Positions 44,401-52,469 of a stretch of 55,654 nucleotides of DNA are shown here, piece after piece. The notes beneath the pieces were generated by a model, which was given only the letters and a program-made list of their open reading frames with translations, had not been told where the DNA came from and made no database searches. The stretch's first letter is position 1, and each line of letters begins with the position of its first letter. Position numbers and translations under genes: made by a program. Source of the DNA: PBB1 sp031390425 (GTDB taxonomy: Bacteria > Pseudomonadota > Gammaproteobacteria > Burkholderiales > Burkholderiaceae_C); the NCBI GenBank assembly GCA_031390425.1, contig JANMTL010000197.1, positions 1 to 55,654 on the forward strand, written 5' to 3'.

Positions 44401-47400
44401 GTGGTCAGCGGGTTGACCGCAGCCAGGTCGGCGCCCGCAGCCAGGCGCAAGTTCCAGGTGTCGCCGCTCAACAAATCGTCATTGGGCGAACCGAGCGATT
44501 GACTCACCGTGAGGTTGCCGCCAGCACGCAGCGTCAGCGTGCCCGGATTACCCCCGGCCAGCCATTGTTCACCGGTCAGATCCCAGGCGGCATCCAGCGA
44601 CAGATCGCCGCTGGTGCGCACTTCGGTTGCACCCAAAACGCGTGCGCGGGCCAGTGCACCCGTTTCGTCGCGCAGCGCGCCCACGATCGCAGGCGCACTG
44701 ACAGCAGCCGCTGCAGCAAACGTCGCGTGGTCGTTTGCAAACGCGGCAATTCCCTCGCTGCTGATGGCTTCCACGTTGTAGGTGCGGGTTGCTTCGATAT
44801 CCACGCCCGCCAGTTCACGCATGAAAACGCTGGTCGAGACCTCCGTCGGCGTCTCACCCGACCCGCGTCGCTGCAGGTACTCGGTGAAGACCAGCGGGAA
44901 CCGCTGTTCGAGACCCACGTAAGACTGGTACGCCTCACCGGCGCCGTCCGCAAGCGCAGCCAGCACTGAAACAGAACCGGCCTCGAGCAAAGGCTCGAGC
45001 GCAGGCTGCTTGTTGAGCAGGCGATACAACTCGGTGGCCGCAGTTCGCTGGCTTTCCAGCTCAGCGTTCCAACGCAGCACTTTGCCTTCAAGGCGGGTCA
45101 CTCCCAGCACGTCGCTGGCATCGCGTGCGACACCGAAGATCAGCGAGCCCGCCGGTCCCGAATCGCCAGCCCGAACGTCGATCGTGGCCGTGCTGTCGAA
45201 CACCAGTGCGCCGCTGTTCGCGGCCACCCTCACCTCACCGCCGCGTGCACCTGCGTTGCGGCCACCCGCCAGGATCTGACTGCCTGCTGCCAGCGTGACC
45301 CCGGTGCCGGCGTACAAATTCACCCGCGCACCTCCAGTTGCAGCGCCAGTGCCGATCGTGCCAGCCACATCGATCCGCCCTGCGTCGGCCGAGATCGTCA
45401 CACGCCTGGCAGCCACGTTGTCGAGTGCCGCAACAGCAATGTCGCCACTGCGCAGCCGAAGCTGGCGCTCCTGTGCAAACCCGCCGGCATTCAACGCCGA
45501 ATTGAGCACCGAAAAGTCAGCCAATGTTGCAAGATCGATATCGACCGATCCCGAGCGCGCACCGCCGGCAGCCTGGCCGAGCAAGCTTCCGGCCAACACA
45601 AGCTCAGCGCCACGAACCGCCAGCCGGCCGGCGCTGCCCCCTTCAACAGCGGCCGACACATCGACTGCGGCGCCGTTCTGCACCACCACCGAGCCCGTGG
45701 TGGCGCTGAGCGACACCGCGCCACCGTCGGCGGCCACCAACGTGCCATTGAAATTCTTGACTCGTCCACGCGCATCGAGCGATGCGCCGCTGGACAGCGT
45801 CACACCGTCGTTCACGTCTGGACCACGCGCAGTCATCGCGATCTGGCCGGAGCTGGCCTGCACCGCGGTGGCGATCGTCACGCGTTGGCCTTCCAGCGTC
45901 AATCGGCCGCCCAATTCGGTCGCGGTCGCTGCGGTCTCGCCAGCGGACGGGGTTGCACCAGCCAAGGTCAGCGGTTTGAAGACCGGCGCATCGGGCGCGC
46001 TGGTGTCCACAGCGCGCACGGTCTGGTTGGACCCGCTGAGCGCCACCACGCGCGGCGCCTCGAGCGTCAGCGTCGCAGCGGCTTGCAGCGACCCTGTGCC
46101 CTGGCTGGCCAGAGTGTCACTGGCCGCGAAGCGCGCGCTCGTGAAGCCGGAGAGTGCCTTGGCGCCTGCACCAAGCACGATTCGGTCGGCCTGGGCCGTG
46201 AGCGTGCCCGAGTCGGTGGCCGCGACCGCGTTGATGTTCGAGCTGTTGCGCAGTTCAAGCGTGCGCGCTGCAACGGTCGCTTGCGCCAACCGCCCGTCAC
46301 CCGTCGGACGGCCGCGCAGCAGAGGCGTATCGAGCGCCAGCTTGATCAAATTGGTCGACCCCAACGACGTGCTGCCGATCACATCGATGGATTCATAGCC
46401 ACGCAGCACGAACTCATCGAGTGAACTGAATGCTGCAAGATCGCTGTTGGACAGCACGAGCCCGGCGAGCGTACCGGCTGCGCTGGCGGTATCGCCGAGG
46501 CTGACCCGCCCGGACGCCAGGCTCAGTGAGCCACCGACACCGGCCGCGCCACCTACGCGCAATTGGCCCTGGGACTCGGTCGAGCGCGTGGCGTCGATCA
46601 GCAAAGACTTGCCAGCCGTCAAGCTGGCGCCCGACGCGATGCGCACTTCGCCGGTCGCATCGCTGGCGATGCCTCCCCGATCGATGCGAGTTTGCGCGCC
46701 CTGGCTCAAGCGCACCAGCGCCCCGGAGGCTTCACTCTGAATTACCTCGGGCGAGCTTGTGCTGACCGTACCGCTGGCCGCCAACACGCTCGCAGCGCGC
46801 ACGTCGATCGTCTCCTTGGCCGCAAGCATCAATTCAGGCACCGTCAGCGCACCGGCGCTCGTGTTTTTCACCAGCACGGAAGTGGCGCGGGTGGCGATGG
46901 CGATGCCGCTGTCGGTATCGCGGCGAGTGCCTCCCAGCAACACACTGGCGTTCAGGCGGGACAAGGAAGAGCCTTCGATCTGCAAGAACCCGGCCGCGAC
47001 CGTTGGGTCGGCCAGTCGATCGACCACAGCAATGCGGCCGCCGTCGATGTCTGCTTCGGCAACGCGGCCCAAGCTGTTGGCCGGTGACAAGGCCGCAGCG
47101 GTTTTGAATGCGCCGGCCATGGTCAACGTCGTCGCACCTTGAATCAATAATCGTCCGGCATCCCAAGGTGCGCGAGGCGCGGCGCGCCGGTTTAGCGTGG
47201 CGGCGGCGGCGAAGAATTCGGCACCGTTCAGGTTGTAGTCGGACGCTTGGCGTACCGCCGAAACGGGACTGAGCACCACGCCCACGCTTTGCGATTCGCG
47301 CACGGTGGTGCCTCGCGCAGTGCGGAAGCCGGCCAGCACCACGTCGCCGTTGCTCAGCGTCGTGCGCTGCCCGTCTTGCAGGTTGCGAAAGCTCGAGCCG

Positions 47401-50400
47401 GTTTGCAACTCCACCAAGTACGCATCGGCCAGCAGCGCATAGCGCGCCGGCAGCAGCGCGTACTCACCAGCCGGCACCGCACCGCCCGCGCCGATCGAGA
47501 TGCTGTCGTACAGGGCCGTGTCACGCCCGTTGCCGACCGAGAAGCCGAACCCCGGGTCCTTGAGCGATTGCGTGTGCAAGTCGAAAGGAAGGGCCGCCAG
47601 CCGTGCCGTCGGAATGATCGCAAAGGTGTTGTCCTGAAGCGTGACATCGTTGTCGCCGCCATTGCCGGGCACAAACTCCACGGCCAACACCTTGCCGCCG
47701 CCGCTGAGGTCGACCGTCGCGCCCCGCCGCACGCCGATGCTGGGCGCGTCCAGCGTGATGCGCTTGCCGCCGTCGGTCACTGCACTCAAGGTCGATGCGG
47801 GCGAGTTCCCGTCTACGTAGCGCCAGAGAATGCCCGATAAGGTCGTGCCATAGGGCACGGTCAGCCCGTCACTGGATACCGACGTGACGCTGCCAGCCAT
47901 CAAGTCGAGCGTGCTGCTCGCACGCAAATCAATCTCGCCGAGGGGCGCCTTGAGCAGCCCCGCCTGCACGATCCTCGGTGCGTCTAAAACCAGCTTGCCA
48001 CCCGCTGAGTAAACATGGCCGGGTGCATTGCCGTTGCTCGTCACGAGAATGCGAGCGCCGTCGGAAAGCGGATCGGCAAGCGGACTCTCGACCGTTACGG
48101 TGAACTCGGTGCGCGTCGCGGGGTAGACCTGTGCGGCCTCGAACTCCAGGCTGCCTGCGCTGGCCAGCGACCCGATCTGCCGCGAGAACGCCTGCCCCCC
48201 GGTTTGCGACGTGAAATTGACCGGTCGCCCGACCAGCCGGATATCGCTGTCACTCTCGACGCGAACCACGCTAGTGCCGTTGACCACCAGGCTGCCATAA
48301 AGGTCCACCACACCGGCGTTGACGTTCAACGCGCCGCTGCCCAAGCGAGTTTCAAGCACCGGCGACGCGGTGCCGTCGGTGATCTGCCAAGTCGGTACGT
48401 CCGCACCGGCAACGCGCTGCCGCGCACCGAGCGACTGCCCGAGCGATACCGTCGAGCCACGCAGCGCCACTCGGGCGCCGTCCGCCACATCGATCAGTGG
48501 CGCATCGAGGCGGATTCCGCGTTCGAAGGCAAGTGTCGACGAGCCCTGAAATGAAATGCGGTTTTCGGATTGCAGCCGCAGCTTCTCGAATCCGGCTGCA
48601 GTGAGTTCGTCTATGTTGATCGTTGCATCGACCAGGCCTGTCTCGCTGGGCACGCTGTTGCGGCCCGGCGTGACGACGATTCGCCGCTCGGCGGGCAGGA
48701 TCGTCTGCCCGTCCGGGCGCCGCGATTCGAGTGCGAAGCTGCCGCCGGCTGCCTGCGCCGAACCGCCGCGCCCCAACAGCGCACCGTCCAGTACCGTCAG
48801 ACCCTGCGTCTTGAGGATCACCGAACCGGCGTGTCCGTCGATCGCCCGACGCGCAAACGTCGGCCTGTCGCCAGACGTGGCGACATCCACGGTCTGACTC
48901 ACCCCCCGGACATCGATGCGCGAACCCGCGTCGATGCGCAAGCCCGTGTTCCTGGCGTCGATGGTCACGCTGCCGCCGTTGACCACCGTGCCCTGCACCA
49001 GACCACGATCATTGGGCGTCGGCACGAAGACGCCCGCCGTGGAGATGCTGGCATCGGAGCCGATGCGCAAATCGGGCGTGTCCAGGCTTGCTGGCCCGGC
49101 CAGCGTGATGCCGACCTTGCCGCCCGGGGCGCTGATGCGGCCTTCGATCGACAAGCCGTTCACCGCCGACAGCGACACTTCGCCCCGGGCATCGGTGCGT
49201 ATGGACGCTGCGTCGTTCAGCGTCAGTACGGCGGTGCCGGGAACGCCGCTGGCTCGGGCGTTCAATGCGATGGAAGCCGCTCCACGGAGCGCATCGGGCA
49301 AGACCGCCCGCCGGGAGATCGATGCGAGATCGCCGCCGGTGCGCAGTTTCGTCGCCTCCAGTTGATCGACCACCAGGTTCTTTTGCTGCACATGGATGTC
49401 GGTGCCGGCAACGATGTCGATTCCGTCGCTGGCTGTCACGCTGACCTTCGAGAAGCCGCGATCGGAGAACAGGCCCGCGTTCAGTCGTGTGGTGTTGGAG
49501 GGCAACACGCCGTTGGCATCGTCGGCACTGATTTCCGCGCGCGCCAGACTCAGGCTCAGTTCTCCACCGGTGCCGACGGCAAAGCCGCGCAGGTCTGCCT
49601 GCAACCAGTCGGAGGTGGCCTGGTTGGTCACACCATTGGCGATCGCCAGCGCTCCGCCCTTGCCGCCCGTGACTCGTTTGCGACTGTCGATCGCCGCGCC
49701 ACCACCGACATCGAGTACCGCGCCCCGCTCGAGACGTGTCTGATGGATGGGGCTGTCGATCTGGATCGTGATGCTGCCGCCATCGATCGCTCGCGAAGCC
49801 TTGCTGCCGCTCGCGTCAAGGCGACCGGAAGGCAGTGCGTCGCCGACGAACGAGCCATCCACGCGGGAGGTGTTGATCCAAGCGCCGGCGGTTGAAAGCT
49901 CCGCCCCGCTGCGCACGATGACGCGTTCGGCGTTCGTGACCAGTTCCGGTGAAACCGGGTCTGTTTGAGGAACGACCGGTTTGATCGTCAATCGGCCGCC
50001 GGGCAGATAAATGTCGCCAGCGAGGTCGGCTTGCGGGGTGCGCAACACCAGCTCGCCACCGATGCCGGACGCGACCCTTACCCCAGATGGCACCACGATG
50101 CGGCCGTTTGCATTCAGCTCCACCGTTCCGAAGGCGGACTCGACCAGACCATCGGCGGTCTGCCGTGAAATGCCAAAGACCTGGGCCGATGCCAGCGTCA
50201 CCTCGTCGCGCTGCGCTGCCGTCAAAGCCGTACTGGCCCGAAACGAAGCCCCGAGCGTGTCTGACGCCTGCTGCTCCCAGGTGATGTTGCCGATGCGCTG
50301 CGACGCCGCAAAGCCCGCCTGAGCGGCGATGAATTCGCCGATCCGCAACGTGGCGCCGCGGGGTGCTTCGGCCATTTGACGCGGCCCCACCGTCACGCCA

Positions 50401-52310
50401 CCCTTGAGCACGCCGTCTAGCACCAGACCGGCGGCGGATCTGATCGTCACCACCCCTCCGCGCAGGCCCTCGGTGTAGGCATCCTGAAACGTACTCACCG
50501 CGCCCAGCGGATTCGCGATGCTGATCGATTGACCCCAGCGCGCGTCGAAACGCTCATAGCGATCCAGCAGCTGCGTGTAGCGGCGCTGCTCGGGCGCGGT
50601 CGCGATGTCGTAGATCTTGCCGTCTTCGCCCAGCAGCTTGGTGGTGGTGGCCGAACCGGAACCGTAGCGATAGACGCCGCCTGAGGCATCGATCGTGGCG
50701 CCGCTGCGCTGGATGACCGACCCGCTGGAGGCGATCTGCAACTCGCCCCCAGCAGCAGCCTTCTCCGCCACGGTACGCGGGACGATGGCGCGGTAGCCGT
50801 CGAGTTCGAGGATGTCGTTGTCTTGCCGCAGATCCACCGTCACCGTCGCCCCGCGCAACACGCCCGACTTCTGGTCGGGGGAGTTCTTCAGCTCGTTAGA
50901 AGTGACACGGAAGGTCTGCAAGTTCTTTTTGAAATCGACATCGGTCACGGTCCCTGCAACGCTGGTTTCACTTCCGTCGGCCAGGTAGACACGGGCGCGC
51001 TCGGGCTGTGCCGTGTCGGAGGCATTCAAAGCGATGCGACCGCCCGCAGCGCGCACCGTGCCGCTGTTGTTGATCGTGCCGCCGCTCGCCTCGATCACGC
51101 CGCGGTACTGCAGGTAGCTTTGGCTGTCTGGCACCGTGGACGTGTCTGCCGCATCCGGCACCACCTCGGTCACGCTGCCGGCCCTGAAATTGACGCTGCC
51201 CGCCTTGGTCGTCGGCGTGCCTGCCGGGGCATCGGCCGGCAAAGCCACACGGGCTCGAGCTTTCAGAAAGATCGAGCCATTGCTTTGCACCGCCGTCTTC
51301 GCCGAAATCCGGCCTTCTTGATTGACGGCCAGCGCCGCCAGCGACACGTTGCCGCGATCGGCACCAATGTCTCCCGCGTTGCGAATCAAATTCGTCAGGT
51401 TCAGATTCGGGCCGTCTTGCACCGCCTCGACCTCGACGACGAATCCGCGCAGCGTGATGTCGTTGGCGTCGTCGTTCAATGCCAGGTAGACCTTGTTGCC
51501 GGCTGCCAGGATCACCTGCCCGTCCGGGGCCCTGATGATCCCGCCGTTGTTGTCGATGCTCGGCGCAAACAGCATGATCGAGCCACCGGCGTTCGCCTGC
51601 AGACTCGGTGCGGCCGCAGTGGCTGCCGCTGGGCCGCCGAGCACGATCCTGCCCGGTCTGGAGCCGTCCGGTCGGGCCGCCAAGCTGCTGCCCGTATCGT
51701 CGTAGCCCCCTTCGAAAGCAGCCGTCTTGAGGCCACCGGCAGTGAGCGCGCCCGATTGGTAACGCTCGTTGCTGAGGTTCAGCGTGGAGGCCAGCAGAGA
51801 TTGGGTGTTGACCTGTGTGCCGCGCTGAAAAAGGATGCCATTTTGGTTGATCAAGATCACCTGACCGCCTGCGGTCGCCTTGCCGTCGACCACCGGCCCG
51901 GTACTGCCCAAACGGCCTCGAATCACGCTGGGGTCGGCGCCGTAGATGCGGTTCAGCGTCGAAGCCGTGCTGCCCTTCAGATGCCGGAAAAGCACCTCGC
52001 TGTCGCTGCCGATGTTGAACGAACGCCAGTCGATGATGCTGCGCTGCGACGCCTGGTCGATGGTCATCAGCGAGCGTGCCGCACCGCGGGCCGAGGCATT
52101 CACCACCGCCTGCCCACTGACCACCCCGCGCAGCACCGGCAAGGCGTTCGAGGCCACGTTGCCGCTGGTTTGGGCAAACACGGCGTTCGGAAACGCCAGG
52201 CCGAGCACGCCCAGGCAGGCCACGACAAACAGGCTGCAGCTTGCTTGCGACCAGCAGGCATTGCCGCGGACCAAGGAGGTGGGTCGAGCGTTCGCGATTC
52301 GGCTTTTCAT
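41439..52310 (-). CDS. Giant filamentous-haemagglutinin-family exoprotein (TPS domain)
   Basis: A single open frame of 3623 codons. The N-terminus has a long signal sequence (residues 1-46, ending NAVFAQ) and then a two-partner-secretion domain (about 50-320), with SIIDWRSFNIGSDSEVLFRH and the hallmark INQNGILFQRG. Thousands of residues of repetitive beta-helix sequence follow, rich in GG, SG, N and T and with few cysteines. The C-terminal 250 residues (GGSDIDLWAPGGDI, GDVYLFAPAGTIDAGEAGIRSSG) resemble DUF3739, which occurs in this family, and the chain ends in a Cys-containing GDKNCKEQQKDCFAK. It should be a secreted or surface fibre for adhesion. No TpsB transporter is in the window. A divergent GT41 gene may glycosylate it. 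Confidence 0.88.
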   Translation of the reverse strand: MKSRIANARPTSLVRGNACWSQASCSLFVVACLGVLGLAFPNAVFAQTSGNVASNALPVLRGVVSGQAVVNASARGAARSLMTIDQASQRSIIDWRSFNIGSDSEVLFRHLKGSTASTLNRIYGADPSVIRGRLGSTGPVVDGKATAGGQVILINQNGILFQRGTQVNTQSLLASTLNLSNERYQSGALTAGGLKTAAFEGGYDDTGSSLAARPDGSRPGRIVLGGPAAATAAAPSLQANAGGSIMLFAPSIDNNGGIIRAPDGQVILAAGNKVYLALNDDANDITLRGFVVEVEAVQDGPNLNLTNLIRNAGDIGADRGNVSLAALAVNQEGRISAKTAVQSNGSIFLKARARVALPADAPAGTPTTKAGSVNFRAGSVTEVVPDAADTSTVPDSQSYLQYRGVIEASGGTINNSGTVRAAGGRIALNASDTAQPERARVYLADGSETSVAGTVTDVDFKKNLQTFRVTSNELKNSPDQKSGVLRGATVTVDLRQDNDILELDGYRAIVPRTVAEKAAAGGELQIASSGSVIQRSGATIDASGGVYRYGSGSATTTKLLGEDGKIYDIATAPEQRRYTQLLDRYERFDARWGQSISIANPLGAVSTFQDAYTEGLRGGVVTIRSAAGLVLDGVLKGGVTVGPRQMAEAPRGATLRIGEFIAAQAGFAASQRIGNITWEQQASDTLGASFRASTALTAAQRDEVTLASAQVFGISRQTADGLVESAFGTVELNANGRIVVPSGVRVASGIGGELVLRTPQADLAGDIYLPGGRLTIKPVVPQTDPVSPELVTNAERVIVRSGAELSTAGAWINTSRVDGSFVGDALPSGRLDASGSKASRAIDGGSITIQIDSPIHQTRLERGAVLDVGGGAAIDSRKRVTGGKGGALAIANGVTNQATSDWLQADLRGFAVGTGGELSLSLARAEISADDANGVLPSNTTRLNAGLFSDRGFSKVSVTASDGIDIVAGTDIHVQQKNLVVDQLEATKLRTGGDLASISRRAVLPDALRGAASIALNARASGVPGTAVLTLNDAASIRTDARGEVSLSAVNGLSIEGRISAPGGKVGITLAGPASLDTPDLRIGSDASISTAGVFVPTPNDRGLVQGTVVNGGSVTIDARNTGLRIDAGSRIDVRGVSQTVDVATSGDRPTFARRAIDGHAGSVILKTQGLTVLDGALLGRGGSAQAAGGSFALESRRPDGQTILPAERRIVVTPGRNSVPSETGLVDATINIDELTAAGFEKLRLQSENRISFQGSSTLAFERGIRLDAPLIDVADGARVALRGSTVSLGQSLGARQRVAGADVPTWQITDGTASPVLETRLGSGALNVNAGVVDLYGSLVVNGTSVVRVESDSDIRLVGRPVNFTSQTGGQAFSRQIGSLASAGSLEFEAAQVYPATRTEFTVTVESPLADPLSDGARILVTSNGNAPGHVYSAGGKLVLDAPRIVQAGLLKAPLGEIDLRASSTLDLMAGSVTSVSSDGLTVPYGTTLSGILWRYVDGNSPASTLSAVTDGGKRITLDAPSIGVRRGATVDLSGGGKVLAVEFVPGNGGDNDVTLQDNTFAIIPTARLAALPFDLHTQSLKDPGFGFSVGNGRDTALYDSISIGAGGAVPAGEYALLPARYALLADAYLVELQTGSSFRNLQDGQRTTLSNGDVVLAGFRTARGTTVRESQSVGVVLSPVSAVRQASDYNLNGAEFFAAAATLNRRAAPRAPWDAGRLLIQGATTLTMAGAFKTAAALSPANSLGRVAEADIDGGRIAVVDRLADPTVAAGFLQIEGSSLSRLNASVLLGGTRRDTDSGIAIATRATSVLVKNTSAGALTVPELMLAAKETIDVRAASVLAASGTVSTSSPEVIQSEASGALVRLSQGAQTRIDRGGIASDATGEVRIASGASLTAGKSLLIDATRSTESQGQLRVGGAAGVGGSLSLASGRVSLGDTASAAGTLAGLVLSNSDLAAFSSLDEFVLRGYESIDVIGSTSLGSTNLIKLALDTPLLRGRPTGDGRLAQATVAARTLELRNSSNINAVAATDSGTLTAQADRIVLGAGAKALSGFTSARFAASDTLASQGTGSLQAAATLTLEAPRVVALSGSNQTVRAVDTSAPDAPVFKPLTLAGATPSAGETAATATELGGRLTLEGQRVTIATAVQASSGQIAMTARGPDVNDGVTLSSGASLDARGRVKNFNGTLVAADGGAVSLSATTGSVVVQNGAAVDVSAAVEGGSAGRLAVRGAELVLAGSLLGQAAGGARSGSVDIDLATLADFSVLNSALNAGGFAQERQLRLRSGDIAVAALDNVAARRVTISADAGRIDVAGTIGTGAATGGARVNLYAGTGVTLAAGSQILAGGRNAGARGGEVRVAANSGALVFDSTATIDVRAGDSGPAGSLIFGVARDASDVLGVTRLEGKVLRWNAELESQRTAATELYRLLNKQPALEPLLEAGSVSVLAALADGAGEAYQSYVGLEQRFPLVFTEYLQRRGSGETPTEVSTSVFMRELAGVDIEATRTYNVEAISSEGIAAFANDHATFAAAAAVSAPAIVGALRDETGALARARVLGATEVRTSGDLSLDAAWDLTGEQWLAGGNPGTLTLRAGGNLTVSQSLGSPNDDLLSGDTWNLRLAAGADLAAVNPLTTLRPEEIVMGSGSLTLSGADAKLRTGTGRIDLAAGNDVAIDAVEAAIYTAGAIGARDTASSGRNRWAIDGGGISIRSGGEIAGAGGTTGDLWINEWLRRPLHGASSFASLQPTDWWSFRPRFQQGVGTLGGGDIDILAGGTISNLAVMLPTSGRTYADAQGLRQLDVQGGGNLNVLAGGDVKGSSFLVARGEGRIEAAGDIGAHRGTQLYAMGASSGNVPARANIDLIAGGSLSLQSINNPTAMFVTGVEFSFDDENALTDPSFFGLAPGNSFSTYFTYSANSRTGAFAKSGDLSYASVLHLNWRTLNPESPISALQTNISGAFPASLSFVAFNGDIAGPRLLDAITTFPSSAATVAMLANGSLRSVGFYGSDLDPSSVITPETSFERALDFNFRQIDGRVGLRPTGNQPRIASRDTAEGFVFDLQALEGSFVSDGSASSLVLTGPSQLRVGVDIVGPRLQLQNLKPDDVSVVRADKGDIRDPQAIAIGGPGRLILQAGRNIDLGTAASQGATGNIGGLVATGNNANPQLPAQSARITLVAGVTGPIDLARMDTAYAEIIKLNSASGDIIDLYRQLGTERDASVVLDAANVAALALRDPVYARFVSLDAKAPRALATYQGVLRAGTLPLGLTPESAAAADLYRLLNTETDVVRLQAAGSVAALAAAAGGAAYGNYVSLDQRYPLLFKDYLQRRSKGALPTGVTPIVFSNALAAVVAQVVAPSAIASGDIASYQTSIQTYGGSDIDLWAPGGDIVAGLTTPGTRTVGVLTNNGGAIRSVLSGDFNINQGKVITAQGGDILMFSSQGSIDAGRGAKTSLSTPPPQRRPILDADGNQIGVQIVIPASATGSGIQSLTSDPDGLGPLAAPRPGDVYLFAPAGTIDAGEAGIRSSGNIVINAQTVLNASNISVSGSSVGVPVAVAGSLASSLASGGTANTSKAAEDAAASASNAARAAAAADGLQKPTILTVEVLGFGDKNCKEQQKDCFAK
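42250..42697 (-). repeat. Two adjacent degenerate copies of an internal repeat module in the giant adhesin
   Basis: Near residues 3205-3355, two neighbouring segments share the plan [D/A]DLYR.L-(6-8)-L-AA-[N/S]VAAL-(6-9)-Y..[F/Y]VSLD.[R/K]. The second adds YPLLFKDYLQRR. They are helical-looking islands within otherwise beta-helical sequence. Boundaries are approximate. Confidence 0.6.
44800..45046 (-). repeat. Third copy of the internal repeat module in the giant adhesin
   Basis: Near residues 2422-2504 the segment ELYRLLNKQPALEPLLEAGS and then YVGLEQRFPLVFTEYLQRR closely matches the copy at 42250-42500 (DLYRLLN, AAGSVAAL, YVSLDQRYPLLFKDYLQRR, then a G..PT.V...VF motif). Separation by about 800 residues argues for an old duplication or shuffling of this module. 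Confidence 0.65.
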
Positions 52311-52469
52311 CGACTGAGATTGTGTGGACGGGACATGACAGTTCGCGACGAAGGCGACCGATCCGAACGGGCCTCCTCGGGCCCTATCGGCCGTCGTGAA
52401 ACTGTCACGCTCGCGACTCGGTCACTTGCTACAAGAGTCGTTTCACATTCCCGTCCGCGCTTGATCAGC
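52311..52469. promoter_or_regulatory. Divergent promoter region of the giant adhesin and the GT41 enzyme
   Basis: The 159 bases between two divergent genes must hold both promoters. An 8-base inverted repeat, TGACAGTT (52336-52343) and AACTGTCA (52400-52407), is visible with 56 bases between arms. It could be a pair of regulator sites, but an 8-base match can occur by chance. No clear -35/-10 pair was found by eye. Confidence 0.4.

Noticed and set aside
50823..52469. A 549-codon N-terminal extension of the GT41 gene
   Set aside because: The extension lies antisense to the adhesin N-terminus and has no domain, while TPR homology starts just after the ATG at 52470.
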